From Streptomyces lacrimifluminis (GTDB lineage: Bacteria > Actinomycetota > Actinomycetes > Streptomycetales > Streptomycetaceae), in contig NZ_BMMU01000027.1 in assembly GCF_014646095.1 (NCBI RefSeq), positions 19,051 through 83,050 on the forward strand: a stretch of 64,000 nt of DNA. The letters are read 5' to 3'. Made by a program: the position numbers and the translations under genes. This document shows positions 59,502-64,000 of this stretch, one piece after another; the first letter of the stretch is position 1; every line of letters begins with the position of its first letter. Under the pieces are notes generated by a model. That model was not told the DNA's origin. It made no database searches and worked only from the letters and a program-made list of their open reading frames with translations.

Positions 59502-60556
59502 GACAGCGCCTCCTCGTCGTGCGCGGCGGGGGTCTGCCAGGACGGTTCCTCGGTGATCTCCAGCACGGCGCAGGTGGACGTGAACCCCGAACCGGCGCCG
59601 ATCAGCAGGACCGTGTCGCCGACCCGCAGCAGCCCGCGCTCGGCGAGGTCGTTGAGCCCCGCGAACTGGTCGCCCGCGCCCAGGTGGCCGCTGCGCCGGG
59701 CGAACTCCCAGCTGGTGCGGTCCTCCGCCAGCCCCAGAACGGTGCCGGCCTGCCACTCCATCTTGCTGCGGCCACTCGCCGGGATCACGGCCCAGGTGAT
59801 GTCCTCGCGCTGCTTGCCGGCGTCGGCCAGCGCCGCGTCGACGGCGGCCACCGCCACGCCCACCAGGCGCTGTGTGGCCTCGCGCAGGTTGCCGTGGTGC
59901 TGGAGGTAGTGACCGAGCCGCTCGGCGAGCCCGAGCGGCTTCTCGTCGGGCAGCGGGGTGAACCCGGGGCCGCGGGTGACCACCTCCAGCGAGTTGTCGG
60001 CCCGGGTGGCGGTCGACAGCAGCTTGGCGAAACCGCCCTGGTTGGAGAGCAGCAGCGCGGTGCCGCCGTCGCCGTAGACGATTCCGGCCTCGTCGCGCCA
60101 GCGGTCGATCAGCGGTTCGCCGAAGCGGTCCGCGGTGGTGAGCATCGCGGCGGACGCGCCGGGCGTGGTGGCCAGATGGCGGGCGGCCAGCTCCATGGCG
60201 CCCGTCCCGGCGTTGCACTCCTGCTTGAGTTCGAACGCGGGGACGCCCCTGCCGAGCGCCTTGTCCGCGACGTACGAGGCCACCGGCCACAGGGTCTGCC
60301 CCTGGAACCAGACGTAGCTGTGCAGCAGCAGGCTCACGGTCTCGGGGTCGAGACCGGACCGCTTGAGTGCCGTGGTGGCCGCCTGAACGGCCATGTCGGG
60401 CGGTGCGACGTCCTCGTCGGCCACCCGGATGGACAGCAGCTCATCGGCCTCGAACTGCTCGGGGTCGTACACGCCCGCTTCCACAGCCGCACGTGTCGGA
60501 TACGGCTCCGGGAGCCAGGATCCCGTGGCCGCCACGTAAACGCTTTCCCAGCGCAT
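59498..60556 (-). CDS. KAS III-like (FabH family) acyltransferase/ketosynthase with altered triad
   Basis: 352 residues, thiolase fold. Active-site Cys114 in KQECNAGTGAMELAA is kept. The usual PHQAN motif with catalytic His is replaced by PASGR at 259-263, and the GNTSAAS motif with catalytic Asn is replaced by GHLGAGD at 290-296. These changes match the KAS III-like acyltransferases (CerJ/DpsC-like group) that move an acyl chain to an ACP or to an amine or hydroxyl, sometimes without decarboxylative condensation. First gene of the ligase-decarboxylase operon (ATG 60556 with GGGAGG). The true reaction is inferred. Confidence 0.85.
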   Translation of the reverse strand: MRWESVYVAATGSWLPEPYPTRAAVEAGVYDPEQFEADELLSIRVADEDVAPPDMAVQAATTALKRSGLDPETVSLLLHSYVWFQGQTLWPVASYVADKALGRGVPAFELKQECNAGTGAMELAARHLATTPGASAAMLTTADRFGEPLIDRWRDEAGIVYGDGGTALLLSNQGGFAKLLSTATRADNSLEVVTRGPGFTPLPDEKPLGLAERLGHYLQHHGNLREATQRLVGVAVAAVDAALADAGKQREDITWAVIPASGRSKMEWQAGTVLGLAEDRTSWEFARRSGHLGAGDQFAGLNDLAERGLLRVGDTVLLIGAGSGFTSTCAVLEITEEPSWQTPAAHDEEALS

Positions 60557-60777
60557 GGTCCTCCCATCATCGGTGGCTGATCTCTCGATCCGTCGTGTCG
60601 TGCCGGGAGATGAGCCCTCGGGAGGATCGTGCGGGTGACGGCTTTGGCCCGGCTAAAGAAGGCGACCGGCGGGGGCGCCTCCCGTGCGGGCGCAAGTGCG
60701 GCTTCAGTGACCCCGCCCAGGCTCGGGGCGCGTGACGTTCGGAACGCCACGTTCAGGCCGCCGGAAGGAGCCAGCAC

Positions 60778-62349
60778 ATGCACAGGACCGATGGGGACGG
60801 CGCACACCCCCAGCGGTGGTGGATGCTCGGGATACTGTCCCTGGCGTTGTTCGCCATCGTGCTGAACAACGGGCTGCTCAATGTCGCGGTACCGGTGCTG
60901 ATGCGTGATCTCGGCGCGGACATCGGACAGGCCCAGTGGATCGTCGACAGCTACGCCCTGGCCTTCGCGGGCGTCCTGCTGACCGCGGGAGCGGTGGCCG
61001 ACCGGTTCGGCCGCAAGCGGGCCACTCTCTGCGGCGCGGCGGTCTTCGGGGCGGGCTCCCTGGTCGCGCTCGGCGCGGACTCCCCCGGCCAGCTGATGGC
61101 GGCACGGGTGGTGATGGGCCTGGGTGCCGCCTTCATCATGCCCGGTACGCTCGCGATCATCGTCGATGTCTTCCCGGAGACCGAGCGTGCCCGGGCGATC
61201 GGGATGTGGAGCGGTGTCTCCGCCCTGGGGGTCGCGGCCGGCCCGGTGGTCGGCGGTGCCCTGGTCGGCCACTTCTGGTGGGGGTCGATCTTCCTGGTCA
61301 ACCTGGTACCGGTGGCCGTGGTCCTGGTCGGCGGGGCGCTGCTGCTGCGCGAGTCCGCCGACCGGGCGCCGCGGCCACCCGACCCGGTCGGCGCGCTGCT
61401 CGGCACCGCCGCCATGGCGGGGCTGGTGTACGGCGTCATCCAGACCTCGGGACACGCGCTCACCTCGCTGCCCGTGGCCGGCGGACTGGCCGTGGCCGCG
61501 GCGGCGGGCACCGGGTTCATGGCCTGGGAGCGGCGGCACCCGCATCCGATGCTCGACACGGACCTGCTGCGCCGACCCGCGTTCATCGGGGCGAGCGCCA
61601 GCATCCTGCTGCTCATGCTCGGGCTGGCCGGCACCCTGTTCGTGCTCACCCAGCGGCTTCAGTTCGTGCTGGGGTACAGCCCGCTGCGCTCGGGCCTGGC
61701 CGTGATGCCGGTGGCTCTCGCGGTGGTGCTGGGCACGCTGTTGTGTCCGGCGCTGGACCGGCGGGCCGGGGCGCGGGGCTGTGTGGCCGTGGGCCTGTCG
61801 GCCGCCGCGTGCGGTGTGCTGGTGCTGGGGCAGTGGGGCGAGGGGTACCCGCCGGTGTTCGCGGGTCTGGTGCTCATCGGAGTGGGCTTCGGCCTGTCCA
61901 TGGCACCCACCACCCATGTGGTGATGTCCCTGGTGCCCCCGGAGCGGTCGGGGTCCACCGCCTCCCTGGACATGACCATGCAGGAGCTGGGCACCGCCCT
62001 GGGGGTGGCCGTGGTGGGCAGCGTGCTCGCCGGCCGTTACGCCGATGCCGTGGCGGGTGTGTCCGGGGCGGTGGGCGACACCCTGTACGAGACCCTGCGA
62101 GCCGCCGAGCTGACCGGGGGCGAGGCCGGGCACACCCTGGCCGCCACCGCCCGCCAGGCCTTCGACGACGCGTCGGCGGCGGGGCTCGGTGTCGCGGCGG
62201 CGGCCGTCGCCTGCGGTGCGGTGGTCGCCGCGCTGCTGCTGCCGGGACGGGCGGGCACCAAGGTTGCCGAGGCGGCCGTCGCGCCTTCGGCCGCCGGCCC
62301 CCGTGAGACCGAACCGTCCCCCGCGCACCAGGGCTCCGCCCGCCCCTGA
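60778..62349 (+). CDS. MFS exporter, DHA2 (EmrB/QacA) family
   Basis: 523 residues with about fourteen membrane helices. Motif A ADRFGRKRATLCG after helix 2, motif C ALGVAAGPVVGGALVGHFWW in helix 5, and the long C-terminal half. Proton-driven drug efflux, suited to self-resistance and export of the cluster product. ATG 60778 with GGAAGGAG upstream; divergent from the KAS III operon across 221 bases. Confidence 0.93.
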   Translation: MHRTDGDGAHPQRWWMLGILSLALFAIVLNNGLLNVAVPVLMRDLGADIGQAQWIVDSYALAFAGVLLTAGAVADRFGRKRATLCGAAVFGAGSLVALGADSPGQLMAARVVMGLGAAFIMPGTLAIIVDVFPETERARAIGMWSGVSALGVAAGPVVGGALVGHFWWGSIFLVNLVPVAVVLVGGALLLRESADRAPRPPDPVGALLGTAAMAGLVYGVIQTSGHALTSLPVAGGLAVAAAAGTGFMAWERRHPHPMLDTDLLRRPAFIGASASILLLMLGLAGTLFVLTQRLQFVLGYSPLRSGLAVMPVALAVVLGTLLCPALDRRAGARGCVAVGLSAAACGVLVLGQWGEGYPPVFAGLVLIGVGFGLSMAPTTHVVMSLVPPERSGSTASLDMTMQELGTALGVAVVGSVLAGRYADAVAGVSGAVGDTLYETLRAAELTGGEAGHTLAATARQAFDDASAAGLGVAAAAVACGAVVAALLLPGRAGTKVAEAAVAPSAAGPRETEPSPAHQGSARP

Positions 62350-62511
62350 GCCTGAGCGCGCGCCGTACACCCGTACACCCGTGCGACTGGTACGGACACC
62401 GCTTCAGTGGTTCTCCAGTGGCGGGGGCGACGCTGGAGAACCTGGCCGTGGCCGTCCCATGCCCCGTTCGCGTGGCGCCGGCACCACGAACAGCATGAGG
62501 AGAATTGCCAG

Positions 62512-63030
62512 ATGACCGTTCAGCAACGCTCGTTCCTGGGCAGAGCCCTGTATGTCGGCCCGTCGATGCGGACCCTGCACGAGCAGTACGCCAAGCACGG
62601 GAGCGTCGACGCCGGTGCGCCGGTTCTCGCGTCCTGCGAAGTCACTGTCCGAGCCCCGTCGTCGGAGGTGTGGGAACTGCTGGCCGACATCGCTCGATGG
62701 CCCTCCTGGGTACCGGGGGTCCGGCAGGCGCACCTCGACGGCGAACCCGCGCCGGACGTACCGTTCCGCTGGGTGCTGAACGGAATGCGCGTCAAGTCCA
62801 CGCTGGCCGTGGTCCAGCCGGGATCCGAACTTTCGTGGACCGGCACGCTCGCCGGGACCCGGGGAGTACACCGCTTCCTGCTGGAGCCGGCGCACGGCGC
62901 CACTCGCGTGCGGTCCGAGGAGTCGATCGGCGGTCCGCTGGCGGGCCTCCTCTACAGCAGCGACAAACTCCAGGCCGTCCTGGCCGACTGGACCGGAGCC
63001 CTCAAGTCCCAGGCGGAGAAGACGGGATGA
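62512..63030 (+). CDS. SRPBCC (polyketide cyclase/START-like) protein
   Basis: 172 residues: VTVRAPSSEVWELLADIARWPSWVPGVRQAHLDG, then beta-sheet core (RWVLNGMRVKSTLAVVQPGSELSWTGTLAGTRGVHRFLLEP) and the closing helix (LLYSSDKLQAVLADWTGALKSQAE) of the helix-grip fold. Such proteins bind hydrophobic small molecules or cyclise poly-ketones. GAGGAG ten bases before the ATG. Overlaps the YrdB-like gene by four bases. Confidence 0.85.
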   Translation: MTVQQRSFLGRALYVGPSMRTLHEQYAKHGSVDAGAPVLASCEVTVRAPSSEVWELLADIARWPSWVPGVRQAHLDGEPAPDVPFRWVLNGMRVKSTLAVVQPGSELSWTGTLAGTRGVHRFLLEPAHGATRVRSEESIGGPLAGLLYSSDKLQAVLADWTGALKSQAEKTG

Positions 63031-63416
63031 ACTCGATGACCATCGCCCTGGCCTACAACCCGCTCTTCCTCGTTCTGCGGTTCCTGCTTGAGGTGTTCGC
63101 GCTGGGCTGCTACGCCCTCTGGGGCTGGCGCAAGGTCCCGGGGCCGCTGCGCTTCGTCGCCGCGATCGCCATCCCCGTGGCGATGGCGATGCTGTGGGGC
63201 ACCTTCGCCACCGCCGGCGACGAGGCCCGGTCGGGTGAGACCACCTTCGACACCCCTGGTCCGCTGCGGCTGCTGCTGGAACTCGCCGTGCTCGGCGGGG
63301 CCTGGGCCGCGCTGCGGCACATCGGCGCCCTGCAGGTGGCCAAGTACTACCTGATCGTGCTGGTGGTCTACCACATCTGTGCGTACGACAGGATCTGGTG
63401 GCTGCTGCGCAACTGA
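63027..63416 (+). CDS. YrdB-like small membrane protein (DUF2568)
   Basis: 129 residues with four membrane helices (LFLVLRFLLEVFALGCYALWG, VAAIAIPVAMAMLWGTF, LRLLLELAVLGGAWAAL, YYLIVLVVYHICAYDRIWWLL). Resembles the YrdB/DUF2568 family, function unknown. Translationally coupled to the SRPBCC gene; end of the recognisable cluster in this window. Confidence 0.8.
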   Translation: MNSMTIALAYNPLFLVLRFLLEVFALGCYALWGWRKVPGPLRFVAAIAIPVAMAMLWGTFATAGDEARSGETTFDTPGPLRLLLELAVLGGAWAALRHIGALQVAKYYLIVLVVYHICAYDRIWWLLRN

Positions 63417-64000
63417 CCGAACCACCGGGCCCATCGCCCTCGGGCACGGACACGGCGGTCTCGGACACGGCCGGTCTGGGGCGCGGGCGCGGCGGTCTCG
63501 GACACGGACACGGCGGTCTCGGACACGGCCGGTCTGGGGCGCGGGCGCGGCGGTCTCGGACACGGGCGCGGCGGTCTCGGCGCACGGCGGTCTCAGGCGC
63601 GGGCGCGGCCGGTCTCGGACACGGGCGGTCTCGGGCACGGCCGGTCTCAGGCGCCGCGGGTTTCCCGCCCCCCGCCGCCCTGGCCTCCCCCGAGGTCCTC
63701 GGCTTCGCCCGGACAGGGGGACCCCATGGCGGGCCGGGGGTCTCGCGTGATACCCGCTCGGCCGGTCGGAGGCATCGCGGACGGCCCCGTACCGCGTGGG
63801 TGGTACGGGGTCGGCCGGCGAGGGCCCGGCGTACGCGGTCGGGTGCCTCACCGGCCGCTGCTGGTTTCTCGGACGACGGTCCCGGTCGTGCGGGCCCGCG
63901 CGTGCGCACCCGCGCCTCACGGAGCGCGCGTCGAGCCGTTCGGCCCGGCCGGTGCTCGGCCGCTCTTCCCACGTCGGCGGGCCGTCCGCTCCGCGTGCGC
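63417..64000. other. GC-rich repeat-bearing end of window, no convincing gene
   Basis: Open frames on both strands arise from the repeats and give low-complexity R/P/G/A strings without ribosome sites, so none is called. The 58-base tandem units (63445 on) and the palindromic sequence toward 63790-63850 are the only structures seen. Confidence 0.6.
63445..63660. repeat. Tandem repeat array, 58-bp units decaying to ~20-bp units
   Basis: CACGGACACGGCGGTCTCGG starts at 63445 and again at 63503; the 58-base units are nearly identical. Downstream the shorter motif GGCGGTCTCGG or GGCCGGTCTCGG recurs every 17-22 bases to about 63650. Confidence 0.75.

Noticed and set aside
56261..59909. 575- and 667-residue plus-strand frames opposite the decarboxylase and ligase
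   Set aside because: Antisense to genes with full sets of motifs; composition is typical of shadow frames.
63379..63972. Low-complexity frames at the right end on both strands
   Set aside because: They are translations of tandem DNA repeats; no ribosome sites or family similarity.

Overview
This is a high-GC Streptomyces chromosome segment. The evidence is the codon usage, the BldC developmental regulator, an Lsr2-type nucleoid protein, DUF397/XRE (WhiJ/BldB-like) loci, an actinomycete-type SRP RNA and the gene order hrpA-bldC-vdh-purM-purF-purLQS-lsr2-purC-purD-dnaX. I recognise that order from the core region of other streptomycetes. All calls come from reading the sequence; no database search was run.

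Layout. 1-33.4 kb is conserved core: the 3' part of an HrpA-type helicase; tRNA-Asp with a decayed second copy; bldC; valine dehydrogenase; the de novo purine genes purM, purF, purL, purQ, purS, purC and purD in scattered clusters on the minus strand; an XRE/DUF397 operon; an Lsr2 paralogue; two copies of tRNA-Gly(GCC) flanking an ABC transporter and two-component system; one oddly built tRNA-Gly(UCC); dnaX and the SRP RNA.

33.4-46.65 kb is a complete pSAM2-type actinomycete integrative and conjugative element (AICE) in the 3' end of tRNA-Ser(GGA), bounded by perfect 88-bp direct repeats. The minus-strand backbone holds integrase, excisionase, RepSA-like initiator, Spd spread proteins, TraSA-like FtsK/HerA translocase, an SCO3933-like regulator and a KorSA-like GntR repressor. 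A Nudix (Pif-like) gene is divergent from korSA. Repeated near-palindromic boxes lie at the regulated promoters. Cargo is a YaaC-like protein beside the integrase and, at the right end, a low-GC two-gene unit: a reverse transcriptase with intact YADD catalytic residues and an alpha-helical C-terminal region, overlapping a small HEPN-type protein with an R-N-x3-H motif. This looks like an Abi/DRT-class phage defence system and is the strongest candidate for an undescribed system here.

46.7-48.1 kb is a scar zone: an intact RelE/Phd-like toxin-antitoxin pair, then a frameshifted VapBC-like pair whose antitoxin and a divergent LuxR-type gene are both cut off at the same point near 48.1 kb.

48.2-63.4 kb resembles a small specialised-metabolite cluster: truncated LuxR gene, MMPL exporter, FAD monooxygenase, cytochrome P450, AAHS-type MFS transporter, a PLP decarboxylase fused to an acyl carrier protein, an AMP-dependent ligase, a KAS III-like enzyme with an altered active site, a 14-TM MFS exporter, an SRPBCC protein and a YrdB-like membrane protein. 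The logical chemistry (inference) is activation of an amino acid, loading on the fused ACP, decarboxylation while tethered, acyl transfer or condensation by the KAS III-like protein, then oxidation and export. The last 0.6 kb is GC-rich tandem-repeat sequence without a convincing gene.
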